Of a stretch of DNA of 64,000 nt, positions 41,864 through 52,743 are shown in pieces. Position 1 is the stretch's first letter. Each line of letters opens with the position of its first letter. The stretch is taken from assembly GCA_012656075.1 (NCBI GenBank), contig JAAKBF010000001.1:868001-932000 (forward strand). The letters are read 5' to 3'. The position numbers and the translations under genes were made by a program. The notes below the pieces were generated by a model, which was not told the origin of the DNA, ran no database searches, and saw nothing but the letters and a program-made list of their open reading frames with translations. Source of the DNA: Phytophthora hibernalis. Taxonomy: Eukaryota; Oomycota; Peronosporomycetes; Peronosporales; Peronosporaceae.

Positions 41864-42505
41864 AAGAAGCGAGAACCTGCTGCAGTCTCCGGTCCTGATC
41901 GGTGATAAGAAGGCAACTCAAGAACGAGCACAACACCTGGCAGCTCAGATCGACAAGTGGTTCAAAACTCTGCACACTACAAAAGCCTCGATGCAAGCGA
42001 AAAATAGCACCATCGAGTCAACTCGGGCGAGTGGAAGGGGTAAGTTTCAAGGTTACAGGAGACGGCACGGCAGTCTTGGCAATGCAAGTTCGACGCAACC
42101 GCGGCGCTTCTCTGTTTTACAGTTGCCTACAATTTCGCTAGCGTTCTCAGTTAGAGGTCAACACCCGATGGTCTATAATTCTTGGGTGCTGCTAGCAACA
42201 ACTTGTATCTGAGCAAAGTGTGCATGTTAAAAATAATTTGGAGATGAAACTTGTATGGTTGGTGATACAGAACCACTTCGAGATGAAGCCGATCGTGCGG
42301 CTCTTCCAAACTGTTAGACGGCGATAATTCTCGCTAGGCATCACCGCGGCAGCAATGGACACTTTGATCAACAACTCCGGGAGTCTTATTCCACGAGCAG
42401 TTTCTCAGGACTGCTACCGGCACACTTGCCACTTTTGATTCACTACCTGTTTTTAGGCTATCGACAAGAGCTAAACCATGGGTGCGAGCTCGTCGTTGAC
42501 GACGG
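41864..42505. other. 640-bp intergenic region
   Basis: Between START genes 2 and 3; nothing recognised. Confidence 0.45.
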
Positions 42506-43677
42506 CTAAGATGTGCCCTTGATCGAGCTGCCGTCATGGAAGTCACTGCGATGCCTGCTTTCCCGGGCCACTTCGGCTTGAGCCGCGTCTAGGCAAGTGG
42601 TCGTCAGCACTGTCCGCATGCAAGGCGTGCAGACCGCCACAGACGTCTGCATCACCGTACGAGTGAGCGGCGACATGTGACGCAGCTTTTTCGGAATGCT
42701 GCACCGGGAGCAAGCGTACCCCGAGCAAATGCAGCAAGCCTGCCGGCGTGACAGCATGCCGCTGATGTCTTTGTGGCACACGCGACAGAAGCTGGAGTTG
42801 TTATCCTCGTTCGACGGCACCACCTTGTGCTGCTTGATTAGCCACACAAGCTTCTTCATCTCGGCGTAATCTCCGAGTTTCCATACCGACACGACCCCTT
42901 TGGCGGAGACCATGGTGGCAATGCTGGGGGCATGTCTCCCATCACGTCGATGAACGCCTTGACGTACGTCTCGACGATGCCCTCGCTCTTCTGACGGTAC
43001 AAATGATATAGGGTCAAGTTGCCTCGGACGATCTTGTGTTCATCGAGCTCCGGCACCCCGGCACGGAAACCGAGTGCAGGATGTGATACCCGATGCGCTC
43101 GCCCGTCGAGCTCGTGGTCATACCCGTGGACTCGAGGTAGACAAAATCTCTGCAACGCACCATGGAGCGCATCATGGACGGGCCTCCGTTCACCGCCCAT
43201 TTGATCTGCAAGCCTCGAAAAGGGCGTCCACCGTCGGGTAGACCACCGTGTCGAGCACGGCAAAGTCCAGGACGTTGCTGCCCATGTAGGCGGCCTTGAC
43301 CTTGGCCTCCTCGGCGGTGGGGTTCACCACCCCGTACATAATGTCGTCGAGAGTGCCCTGCAAGATGCCGAACCAGAGCAGCTTCTGCATGTCCTTGGGG
43401 TCTTACTCTGTTCGTAGCCCGAACCGGACTCGGAACCTGCACGTGTCAACCGGCGAGAGCTCATGGCCTCCCGGTCATGGTACACCACCACGTCCTCGAA
43501 ACGCTTGACCATTTTCCAGCGAACCTCGTCCACAATGCCTTGCAGGACGTCCAGGTGAGTCTCGTAGTCGCCCAACGTCTGCTGCACAAACAGGTCGGCC
43601 AGCTCCACCACCTCCCTCTTGTCGCTGTCGCACAGACTCAGCGGTGCGAACGGTGCATGCGCCAGCGGGGATTTCAT
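42506..43677 (-). CDS. START/FYVE-like protein 3 (frame-disrupted)
   Basis: About 391 residues spread over five segments in shifting frames, each step being one missing base: at GGGG 43397-43400, GGG 43222-43224, CCCC 43056-43059 and GGGGG 42926-42930. Segments read WKMVKRFEDVVVYHDRE, WFGILQGTLDDIMYGVVNPT, LQIKWAVNGGPSMMRSMV, RDFVYLESTGMTTSS, VRGNLTLYHLYRQKSEG and VSVWKLGDYAEMKKLVWL, with the finger CRVC, CCICSGYACSRC and CTPC. It is closest to protein 4. The regular homopolymer pattern suggests sequencing error, though a real pseudogene is possible. ATG at 43677 follows an Inr-like element at 43707. Confidence 0.7.
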
Positions 43678-43706
43678 TGCAAAATTGAGGTCGGATCGCT
43701 TGAAGG

Positions 43707-43721
43707 CCAATGCGAGAATGG
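43707..43721 (-). promoter_or_regulatory. Inr element of START gene 3
   Basis: Reverse strand CCATTCTCGCATTGG, 30 bp before the ATG at 43677; good fit to the oomycete Inr. Confidence 0.5.
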
Positions 43722-44421
43722 CACACATGCATGCCAACAATACAAAGGTGATCACCAACGCCAGCGCTGACGACGATGACAAGTTGTAGAGCTCCTGCCA
43801 AGGTCTCATGCGACGAGCAAACAGATGGCAGTCATCGGGGCCGGTGTCTAGAACCTGTGATTCAATATAATAAGAACCTCTCTGTAGCAGGTATTCTAAG
43901 GTTAGCTGTTGTTCATTAATGCAAGATACTTCATACATGCTCAGCTTTGTAACTAGATGACCCGTTTCAACGTATGAATTGTGTTATCTAACCTTTTTCA
44001 TGAAGACAGGCAAATTGAGCTTTCCGGCGATAGTAATGCTTCGCCGTTCCACTCGAGCCTTCGATGTCTTGCACAGTTCTGTCAAATGCGGTTGACTGCT
44101 TCGAAGGCATCGATACGAAGGTTAACGCATGGTAAACCATACTAACTTGCCAGTCAACAATAGAGCTCCATGGAGTCACCATTCCGCTTGCAGTCCGACC
44201 TGTTGGTGAATGGAGTTCTTCTGTAAAGGTGACGTGCAACATCAACTTTACGGTCAAGTGCCTGACAGTGACCTGGCGGGTCCATCTGGGCGTTAAGTCC
44301 AACGTGGAGTTCGTGAGAAGTTCTTGTTGAGTGCATTAGCAAGCAGTGTCCACAGGCTCTTATCACCATCCGAACGTGCGGCTAGTTACGACGACTGCAA
44401 CATGTATACGATTGATACAAA
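43722..44421. other. 700-bp intergenic region
   Basis: Between START genes 3 and 4. A hydrophobic open frame at the START 3 end lies upstream of its Inr and is discounted. Confidence 0.4.
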
Positions 44422-45605
44422 CTACAGCATTACGGAGGACGAGGACGACGTCGGTGAGGGCGCGGACCAGTATATGTACTCCTTGTGTCGCGCGCTAGTT
44501 TTGGACAGCTCGGCCTGTGCAACGTCCACGCTGTTCGTGTACGACGCAGCCCGCAGACACCCCTTGCACACGTTTGCAGCCCTCTCGACCACCGTGCGGC
44601 CATACGAAGGCATGTAGAACATCTTCATGGGCACGCAGCAGTGCGCGCAGCACTGTTTCACGCAGATCTTGCACGACCGCCGCCGCGCCATGCCCCCGCG
44701 TATGAACTTTTTCCCGCACACGTAACAGGAATCCCGTCGGTCAGTCGGGACGATCGCTCTACGCTGCGAAAGCTTCCAGTTGAGTTTCTTCATGAGCGCC
44801 AATTCCGACAGCTTCCACACCGACACTACGCCGGTTGTTGACAGCGTCGTCGCCACTCGGAGAGGCATGTCGCCCATCAGATCAAGGAACGCCTTGACGT
44901 AGGTCTCAACAACGTTTTCGGTCTTCTGATGAAACACGTGAAACACCGTTATGTTGCCACGAACGAGTTTGTGCTCGTGGAGCAGTGGCGCGCCGGGAAG
45001 TGAAAGGGTGTGCAGGAGCTGGAACCCAACGCGCTCGCCGGTTGAGAGCGCCGTCATCCCCGTCGACTCCATATAGACAAAGTCACGGCAGCGCACCACC
45101 GACCGCATCATGGGTGGACCAGCATTCACCGCCCACTTGATCTGCATGCCTCGGAACGGTTCGTCCACCGTAGGATGCACGAGCGTGTCGAGTACTGCAA
45201 AGTCGATGACGTTGCTCTCGACGAAGGCCGCTTTGACTTTGGCCTCCTCAGCGGTGCGGTTGACCGCCGCGTACATGATGTCGTCGAGACTGCCGAGTAC
45301 CGTTCCAGACCAGAGCAGTTTTAGCATTTGCCTGTTTTTGTCGTTGCGGTCTCGAGAGCGGTCCACGCGTGACTGACGTCGCTCCTTCAACGCTTGTCGG
45401 TCTTGGTACACGACGACGTCTTCGAACTGCTTGACGCGGACCCATTGCATCGCATCTACGATGCCATTTTTTCGTATAGGTGCCTCTCGTAGTCTTCTGT
45501 CGCGTCATTGACCAAGATATCGGAGAGACTGAGAATCGCCTCCTTGTCAGAGTCGATGAGGTTGAGTGGCGGGAACGGAGCGTGCTCGAGTGGAAACTTG
45601 GTCAT
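44422..45605 (-). CDS. START/FYVE-like protein 4
   Basis: About 394 residues with one missing base in the T6 run at 45467-45472; before it the frame reads MTKFPLEHAPFPPLNLIDSD and after it MQWVRVKQFEDVVVYQDRQ. START landmarks: WSGTVLGSLDDIMYAAVNRT, MQIKWAVNAG, RDFVYMESTGMTALS, LVRGNITVFHVFHQKTENV, VSVWKLSELALMKKLNW. The variant finger is CYVCGKKF, CKICVKQCCAHC and CKGC. It is the nearest relative of protein 3, suggesting a recent tandem duplication. The start is the ATG shared with protein 3's lead (HAPF-PL). Confidence 0.78.
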
Positions 45606-46595
45606 AGTAGCCGATACGCGAGGACTTGCTGCGAAGGCTTCAAGTTGTCAAGTGGCTGCAGTCACTGGGATCGCGTAGCGTGAACGAATGACCCCAGCCA
45701 AATCTTACGGACCGAAGCTACCATGATCGAATCCTGATTCAGGCGAGCCAGCATCTGCAGAGCTTGGCGCCGATTGATTGCGAGCGTTCTCGACAATGGT
45801 GCTGTGGTACCCGCTGCTCGAGTCAGTTCACCGATTTTGAAGATGTCGTAGCTCGCGTAGCTTGAGGGTGCCCACGAGAAGAAAGTAGATCTCGAGGTGA
45901 GGTTTCCGTTAACGAACTGATTCCTGCAGCGACGTGTGGCGTCTCAAAGCTCGTTGCGCGCGATATCCATTCAATTGAAACCCCACCGCAGGATTTGTTA
46001 AACGCCATGCTGTGGCTGCAGCGGTTCGTCTACCGGTACTGCTCGTGTTGAAGTGGTGCAAATCGACTAGGAAGAAGGTGTAAATCGTTAAGAGCGTCGT
46101 ATCGAAAGCAGTCGAGGACAGGAACTCAGCATTGCTTTCAGCAGCGCTTCTCGATCATGTAGGGTCAAAGCGTTCAAAGCGGTGACAACTTCAACGTCAC
46201 CGATGGTCCGCGTGGATCCTTTTACGATACATGTACCGTAGTTTGTCGTCGGAGAGTTGTACCGCTTTTTTGATGATGCTAGACGAGTTGAACGATGCCT
46301 TTCAAGTTTTAACTCTGAGCACTCACTGTTTAAAAACAGTGAGTGCTCTGATTTCACTTCCACCCACACTAGCTGCTCGACGGCCTTGCGCTACCCCGTT
46401 GGATATGGCGACACCATTGTCATTGCCCCACACAAATCAAATGCGCATCCTTGGTAGCATTGCGCTACATGTACCAACCTTCTACGCCATGACTAGGAAC
46501 AATCGAGGTGCAAGCAGCTCCAGCTCACTGACCCATTGACATCACTTCTCCTTTGCAATCCGAGGGCACAAGCCTTTCCATTCTACACCACCGCC
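45606..46595. other. 1-kb divergent intergenic region
   Basis: Between START genes 4 (-) and 5 (+). It holds the perfect palindrome at 46317-46348 and possible Inr-like CT-rich stretches near 46540 and 46577. No supported gene. Confidence 0.45.
46317..46348. repeat. Perfect 32-bp inverted repeat
   Basis: Two 15-base arms (GAGCACTCACTGTTT and its exact complement) around a central AA. It could form a hairpin in RNA or a cruciform in DNA, or mark a transposon relic or protein-binding site. Confidence 0.85.
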
Positions 46596-47819
46596 ATGTA
46601 TCCTTTGCCGCACCAGCCGTACCCGACGAGAACGCTCGACACGGACGAACGCAATCTGGTCCGTTGGTCTACCAACACGCTCATCGCAGCTGCACTGCAC
46701 GACTACGACTGCTTCGTGAAAAATGCCATGGCGATGTGCGTGAAGACTCGACACGACTGGAAGCGTATAAAGCATCGGTCGGGCCTGACTGTCTACCGGG
46801 ACCGAGCAACCCACTCAAGTTCTGATGATGACAACATCGACGTGATCAACGAGAATGGCAGCGTGTCCAGCCAAGGACCGCCAGCACAAATCGAAACCTT
46901 TCTGTGCATCGGCACTATCCCCGGTACGCTGGATGACATCATGTACGGGGTTGTGAGCCCCACTGCAGAAGACACGATGCTCAAGAGCTCCTGCATCGGG
47001 GACAATATCGTCGACTGCTGCGTGCTGGCCTGCGTCGACTCACCGACTTTGCAAGATCCTTGGCGAAGCTTGGCACTGAAATGGGCCGTGAACACCAGCC
47101 CCGTGGTAGTCCGTCCATTCATTCGACCTCGGGACTACACGTACGTCGAGTCCACAGGTATCACGACAAGCACTGACGGTGAGCGCGTCGGCTACCACAT
47201 CATTAACTCGGTGGGCGTCCCCGACACCTTCACGATTGATGAACACGCCCTCGTTCGAGGCAATATGTCGCTATACCATGTCTATCGCCAGAAGAGTCCA
47301 AACACAGTTGAGGTGCACATTCGATCCTTCTGGCAGCTCAATGGTCGCATGCACTCAGTCGCTCAAAGCTACTCATGTGTTGAAGCAACACTAGCCATCG
47401 CTCGTATCCAAAAGTGTTCGCAGATGAAGAAACTCGCGTGGCTGAACCAGCAGAGCCACAGTGTGGACAGCCAGGCGGATCCGAGTTGCTGCAGTCTCTG
47501 CAGACGATGTGTGGGTGGCTGCTTCACCGTCGACAAGTGCTGTTCGGTCTGTCAGAGCGTCATTTGCTGGCGTTGCTGTGCTTCGAAGCGACGGAGCAGC
47601 TATTCGCCGCTTAAACGCGAGGTCATGAAGAAACGCCAAACAGTTTGTCGTCGTTGTGTGCGCAAAGCACAAGAGCCTGTGGTCATCCAGCAGCCCAAGC
47701 CGTTAAAACGCAGTAAATCCAAGTCATTCAGAGCCCTATCTACGGTCTCCACTGCATCACTCGTAAGTCGAGACTGGAACTCCAGTGATCGTAGTCGCGT
47801 CTGCGATTCGAGGGTTTAG
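46596..47819 (+). CDS. START/FYVE-like protein 5
   Basis: 407 residues, intact, on the opposite strand to the other four. START landmarks: WKRIKHRSGLTVYRDR, CIGTIPGTLDDIMYGVVSPT, LALKWAVNTSPVVVRPFI, RDYTYVESTGITTS, GYHIINSVGV and LVRGNMSLYHVYRQKSPN. The finger is CCSLCRRCVGGC, CCSVCQSVICWRC and CRRC, again lacking the basic FYVE signature. The tail is Lys/Ser-rich (KPLKRSKSKSFRA). ATG at 46596 was chosen as the first ATG in the frame; the open frame upstream begins with non-ATG codons. An inversion within the array explains its orientation. Confidence 0.82.
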   Translation: MYPLPHQPYPTRTLDTDERNLVRWSTNTLIAAALHDYDCFVKNAMAMCVKTRHDWKRIKHRSGLTVYRDRATHSSSDDDNIDVINENGSVSSQGPPAQIETFLCIGTIPGTLDDIMYGVVSPTAEDTMLKSSCIGDNIVDCCVLACVDSPTLQDPWRSLALKWAVNTSPVVVRPFIRPRDYTYVESTGITTSTDGERVGYHIINSVGVPDTFTIDEHALVRGNMSLYHVYRQKSPNTVEVHIRSFWQLNGRMHSVAQSYSCVEATLAIARIQKCSQMKKLAWLNQQSHSVDSQADPSCCSLCRRCVGGCFTVDKCCSVCQSVICWRCCASKRRSSYSPLKREVMKKRQTVCRRCVRKAQEPVVIQQPKPLKRSKSKSFRALSTVSTASLVSRDWNSSDRSRVCDSRV

Positions 47820-47910
47820 TGAAGAGCAGACCTACTTGACCCCGTCCCATACAGCGCGATACGCTGGCCATATTTCTTTGGCGACCGCTGGTTCCCTATT
47901 TCGACGGAAG

Positions 47911-48947
47911 ATGAAGCCACCACTGAAGACGACCGAGAATCAGGATTTGGTGAAGACGAACCTTTTCTCGAGGGCGTTTCCCAACCTCCGCGTATTGTTC
48001 CTACCACTGCGCTTTGTGGGCTACTAGTTGCAGTGGAAGCTGTGGTCGCAAGACCCCAATGCTCGACAGGCGGAGACCCTCGTGGAAAATATCATATTCG
48101 GCGAAGATCCTCGCTTCCAGGTGGCATCACATGAGCTGTACTTCGTCGACATGCATGGCAAAGAAGTGCTCACGTATTCACTGGCATCCTGCAAGACGAC
48201 GTTGGTCTACGAGAATCCGGAGGATATGCTCTTCGGTTTGGGCTGGCTCGGATGCTGATCGTACAAACTCCAGGTGCTCATGCACGTCGAGAAGACCAAA
48301 TCTACAGAGGTGTATGCGGACGTGAGAGCTGTCACGTCATTCCGTGTCAACGACATGGTGGTGGCCCAGTCCGGACGTGCCTATGTCGGGAGCTTCGGTT
48401 TTGACATGGCCAACATTGCGGCGTACTCTAGATCCGCTATCATAAGCGTCGGTCCCGAACGCGATATCCGAGTGGAGGCGCCAGACATGATTTTCCTGAA
48501 CGGTATGGCGATCACACCTGACAGCAAGACGCTCATGGCTGGGACGGAAAGCTGAGCCGTATGGGCAAATGTCAGTTCGTTCGTGGATGGCATCTGCCTC
48601 GACGCTGAAGGCTGCGTGTGGGTGAATATTCCTCAATCTGTGTTTATCCGACAGGAAGAGGGCTGCTGCGCGTGCAGGAAGGTGGCCAAATCGTCGATGT
48701 CTTGGGGTTCGGAGCCAACGGCATCAAGAACTCGGTCTTCGCTTGTCAATTGGGAACTGATGAAGACGGCAAGCACGTGCCCTTCTTCATGGAGGCTGCT
48801 ACTTCCTATGACCACTTGATCTTCAAAGGCGGTATTGAGGCGGCGAGGAAGAACGGGTCCGTGAGAGCGATCGAGGTGAGCGTTCGGCCGATGAGGATCT
48901 CAAGCGACAATTTCTACTACGGAGGGTACTCAGTACTGTACTGCTAG
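47911..48947 (+). pseudogene. SMP-30/gluconolactonase-like pseudogene B
   Basis: Clearly related to copies A and C: LYFVDMHGKEVLTYSLAS, DMVVAQSGRAYVGSFGFD, LNGMAITPDSKTLMAG, VDGICLDAEGCVWVN, GFGANGIKNSVFACQLG, YYGGY. It has in-frame stops at 48025-48027, 48256-48258 and 48553-48555. A blade segment of about 17 residues (the GRLTAYDIGQDG block of copy C) is missing after the third stop, and a frame change lies near 48660. These are substitutions and a deletion, not only homopolymer slips, so this copy is truly dead. It lies between START gene 5 and the intact copy C. Confidence 0.88.
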
Positions 48948-49073
48948 TTCACGTCAACGGGATCATGTTGAAGTGGCGACTTCAATATCGATTGAATAGC
49001 ATCCTTTTGTTTCACACAAATCGACCACCGCTCATTCGATTGTCCACCGGACAGGCCGTGCGCGAATTCCCTT

Positions 49074-49089
49074 CTCATTCTGCAATTTG
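49074..49089 (+). promoter_or_regulatory. Inr+FPR core promoter of SMP-30 gene C
   Basis: CTCATTCTGCAATTTG matches the oomycete consensus (TCATTYYNCAATTT) almost exactly, 54 bp before the ATG at 49143. Confidence 0.7.
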
Positions 49090-49142
49090 CCTCGACAAGA
49101 AGTAGCTTCGCTCCTCCACCAACCCTCTACAACACAACAGCG

Positions 49143-50285
49143 ATGTCAGCAACCGCGCATTCATCACGCCAACCAGAGCTGGTGAATGACCCGAGTTCGG
49201 AACAAGTCCCCGATGTGAAGAAGACCAAGCAGCAGCAGGAGCTTTTCCCCAAAGTGTTCCCGAACATCCGGATGCTAGTGTTCCCGTTCCGCTTTCTCGG
49301 GTACTGGCTCGGGCGCAAACTATGGGCGGAGGACCCAGACGCCACGCAATCGCGTACACTACTGGACGACATCGTGTACGGTGAAGGGCTTCGCTTTCGT
49401 ATCTCGACCGGAGAAGTCTACTTCACTGACATGCACGACAAGAAGGTGATCAAGTACTCGTTGGCCACAGGAGAACGGACGTTGGTGTATGACGACCCAG
49501 AAGACATGTTGTCTGGTTTGGGCTGGCTGCCCGACGGCCGGTTACTGATCTCGTCCATGAACAAGCGCCAGGTGCTCGTTCACAACGAGGCCGCCAAATC
49601 GACCGAGCTGTACGCGGACGTGAAGGACGTGACCCAGTTTCGAGCCAACGACATGGTGGTCTCCACTTCCGGTCGCGCATACATTGGCAGCTTCGGGTTC
49701 GATCACACGGACTTCATGTCGATTGCGAGCTCGGCGATCGTCAGCGTGGGTACCGATGGATCTGTCCGAGTGGAGGCGACGGGTGTCGTGTTCCCGAACG
49801 GAATGGTCATCACCCCCGACGAGAAGACGCTCATTGCTGGAGAGACGTTCGAAGGGCGACTTACGGCGTACGATATCGGCCAGGACGGTAGACTCTCGAG
49901 CGGGAGGCTGTGGGCCGACGTCGGCTCGCCCATCGACGGCATCTGTCTGGATGCCGAAGGTTGCGTCTGGGCCAGCATCGTCCAGTCCGGAATGTACAAT
50001 ACTGGTGGTGGCTTGGTGCGCGTGGAAGAGGGCGGCGATATCCTGGACGTCGTTGGATTTGGCGCCAACGGGATCAAGAACTCGGTGTTTGCGTGTCAGC
50101 TAGGCACGGGCACAGAAGGCAAGCACCAACTCTTCTTCATGGAGGCCGTGACTTCGCACGATCACCTGATCTGGAAGGACGGCCCTAAGGCAGCCAGGAA
50201 GAATGGGACACTGCGTGCCATTGAGGTGAAGGTTGGTCCAGCGAGGATCCCTGACAACAATAGCTACTGCGGAGGGTACTGCTGA
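49143..50285 (+). CDS. SMP-30/gluconolactonase-like protein C
   Basis: 380 residues, intact. Six-bladed propeller with the family's metal ligands in place: Glu in IVYGEGLRF, Asn in FPNGMVITPD and Asp in IDGICLDAEG. Other landmarks: VYFTDMHDKKVIKYSLATG, GWLPDGRLLISSMNKRQVLV, NGIKNSVFACQLGTG and SYCGGYC at the end. Expected to be a divalent-metal lactonase/esterase; a natural substrate cannot be read from sequence. A hydrophobic stretch near residue 40 (MLVFPFRFLGYWLG) could be a membrane-associated segment, as in APMAP-like relatives. ATG set by the strong promoter element at 49074. Confidence 0.85.
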   Translation: MSATAHSSRQPELVNDPSSEQVPDVKKTKQQQELFPKVFPNIRMLVFPFRFLGYWLGRKLWAEDPDATQSRTLLDDIVYGEGLRFRISTGEVYFTDMHDKKVIKYSLATGERTLVYDDPEDMLSGLGWLPDGRLLISSMNKRQVLVHNEAAKSTELYADVKDVTQFRANDMVVSTSGRAYIGSFGFDHTDFMSIASSAIVSVGTDGSVRVEATGVVFPNGMVITPDEKTLIAGETFEGRLTAYDIGQDGRLSSGRLWADVGSPIDGICLDAEGCVWASIVQSGMYNTGGGLVRVEEGGDILDVVGFGANGIKNSVFACQLGTGTEGKHQLFFMEAVTSHDHLIWKDGPKAARKNGTLRAIEVKVGPARIPDNNSYCGGYC

Positions 50286-50830
50286 CTTCAACTTCACCTC
50301 ATCCCTTTGAAAACGGATATATTGCACAAGCGGTTTACCACAGAATCGATTTTTCTTTTATTTACGAGTCCCCGTCAATGGTAAGATCTGACCTCTGATA
50401 TCCCTTGAAAATGCAAACTATTAGTTTCGCCCCGTACTTTTCGTGCCAAATTTGTCTGCGATGAGTTACTTTTCAGCTGGATTATTCACCAATGACGAAG
50501 CGTGTCTGTACCGGTATATCGACGTCGGGTCATTGATGCCGCTGCCGCCTATGTCTCCGATGTCTTCTTCGTCCGGCGCGCGCTCGTCGACAGGACGCGG
50601 TGCTGCGTCGATGTGCCCCCAATGCGCACGAAAGAGTCGTAAGCGTGTCGATTACGGGGAGCGAACACGAATTCGGTTTTGGCCAATAGGCTCGGCCACG
50701 CCGACCAAGTCATGGACTTGAAGGTGCCCATTCCGTGATCCATTTCGTGTCCTTTTCACCCAAGTAAAACAAAATAGACCCAGATCAGACTCAGACATGC
50801 ACTTGAGTACACTATGATCGTCGTCTCCGG
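50286..50830. other. Intergenic, with one weak small open frame
   Basis: An 86-codon frame from the ATG at 50461 to 50721 (starts MSYFSAGLF, contains MCPQCARK) shows no family resemblance and no promoter. I leave it uncalled. Confidence 0.3.
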
Positions 50831-50848
50831 TGCCCATTTTCCTCCCTT
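50831..50848 (+). promoter_or_regulatory. Inr element of the class-V aminotransferase gene
   Basis: GCCCATTTTCCTCCCTTC, about 140 bp before the ATGs at 50973/50979; supports the longer N-terminus. Confidence 0.5.
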
Positions 50849-51118
50849 CACCCATTTTAAGCGAGACAGAACCTCGTCATAAGTCGAAAAGGCTCCAGAC
50901 TCCAAGTCGATTTTGCTTGGTCCGACACCTCCGCCTCAGGAGCTTCCGCTGCGTGGAATTGCCCCAGACCCAATGAAAATGGCGTCCACTCCCGTCGCTC
51001 CTTCTTTAGCGCATGCCGACACGTCCGCCACAGTGAGCGCCAAGCCACCGACAGCTCCGACACAGGGGGCCCAACAGACTCAGCAGCAGATGCCCGTCGG
51101 CGACTGCTGCCCCCGGAC

Positions 51119-52463
51119 ATGACGACGCTGTGGCCCGACAGCCGCTGCTATCTGCGCAACCTCGTGCTGGGCCGCGAGTGCCGCAACGTGTTCAACCTCG
51201 AGCCCAACACCGTCTTCCTCAACCACAACGCGTACGGCGTGACGCCCAAGCCAGTCATGCAGGCGCAGGCCCACTTCGTCAACAAGATGGAGGTGAATCC
51301 CGACCGGTTCATGCGTCGCGAGGTTCCCGTGATGCTGCGTCAGGCGGCCAAGCAGCTCGCTCGCTTCGTTCACGCGGACGCTGAAGACTTGGTCTTTGTG
51401 ACCAACGCGACGACGGGCATGAACGCTGTGCTGCAGTCGCTGGACCTACAGAACGACGACGAAGTGCTGTGTCTGAACCTCACATGTACGTTTACTCTTG
51501 CTAATTGGATGGATGTCGCGTGAGAACTGACTGTGGCTGTGTGCTGTTCGTTTTTACAGACTCGGCGGTGTTGAACACGCTGCGCCATCTTTGCTACTGT
51601 ACGCAGGAGTTCGTGGAACTCAAGGTCGTGGACGTTGAGCTGCCGATCGAGAGCTACGACGCGCTAGTGCAGCAGGTAGTGGATGCGATCACGCCCAACA
51701 CGCGGCTCGCTGTGCTGGACCACATTGCCAGCACCACAGGATTCGTGCTGCCACTGGAGAAGCTCATTCCGATTTTCCACGCGCGCAATATCCCTGTGCT
51801 GGTGGACGGTGCTAGCGCTCCCGGCCAGCTACCTTTGAATCTGAACGAGCTATGCGCCGACTTTTACGTTGGCACGGCGTACAAGTGGCTGTTCGGTTGC
51901 AAGTCCTGTTCGTTCCTGCATGTGAGCAAGCCGTACCAGAACACTGTGCGTCCCGTGGTGACGTCGCTGGCGTACGGCCAGGGCTTCGTGGAGGAGTTTG
52001 CGATCCAGGGTACGCGCGATGAAGCCAACTTCCTGACGATTGTGGCCTCGCTGGACTTCTACGCGAGTGTGGGCGTGAGTCGCGTGTACGCGCACAACAA
52101 GTCGCTGATTGACTGGGCCGGGAACTACCTGGCTACAACGTGGAAGACGAACGAGCTGCTGCCGGCTTGGCAGCGTGCTCCGTTTGTATGTAACGTGCGC
52201 ATTCCGTGGAGTGGCCGACGACGTCGGAGGGTGCGCCGATGTCCCACGACGAAGCGCTGCCGTTATGCGATGCCATCATGGACTTCCTGGACGACCGGTA
52301 TCGTATCGTGGTGCGTGTGGTTCCTTTCCAGAGCCAACTTTACGTCCGCATCAGCGCGCAGATGTACAACGAGCGGAAGGACTACGAGCAGCTGGGCCAG
52401 GCCATGGTGGAACTCACCAACACGCCGACTCTTGGCGACTACCTCGCGCGGATGCGAATCTAA
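51119..52463 (+). CDS. Class-V aminotransferase (isopenicillin-N-epimerase-like)
   Basis: Exons 51119-51485 and 51560-52463, with a 74-bp intron (GTACGT to TTTTTACAG). 423 residues after one missing base at 52206. PLP fold-type I landmarks: VFLNHNAYGVTPKPV, FVTNATTGMNAVL (phosphate loop), LDHIASTTGFVLPL, VLVDGASAPGQLPL (PLP-binding Asp) and GTAYKWLFGCKSCSFLHV (Schiff-base Lys). GYGQGFVEEF-like and RISAQMYNERKDYEQL segments complete it. Members act as cysteine desulfurases, lyases or epimerases; the exact reaction is unknown. The start may really be 50973: the frame there (MKMASTPVAPSL) joins this one if one G is missing from the G5 run near 51067, and the promoter at 50831 fits that. Confidence 0.85.
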
Positions 52464-52743
52464 TGAGCCATCTCAGCGTACAATATATTCACATGATGGC
52501 AATTGTTCATTGTTGAGACCTGCTCATGAACCTTGGCATGATCATGAGCCCAGATCAGAAAGCATTTGGTGTCCATGTATCGAAATGACTGCGACCATCA
52601 GTTGGATTTCAACCAATTCGGGTCGACTATTTCTGCGACACACAAAATCCACGTGACTCGGAAGCCGCGCCAAAACTCATAACCAAAACAGTAACGCGGG
52701 ACTCGGATCTCTTCTTCCCCAAACTAACTCAACTACAGCAGCC

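Noticed and set aside
43678..43938. N-terminal extension of START protein 3 with a membrane segment
   Set aside because: It lies upstream of a good Inr at 43707-43721, and no other START copy has it.
50461..50721. 86-codon open frame with a CPQC motif
   Set aside because: No promoter, homologue or conserved context seen; too weak to call.
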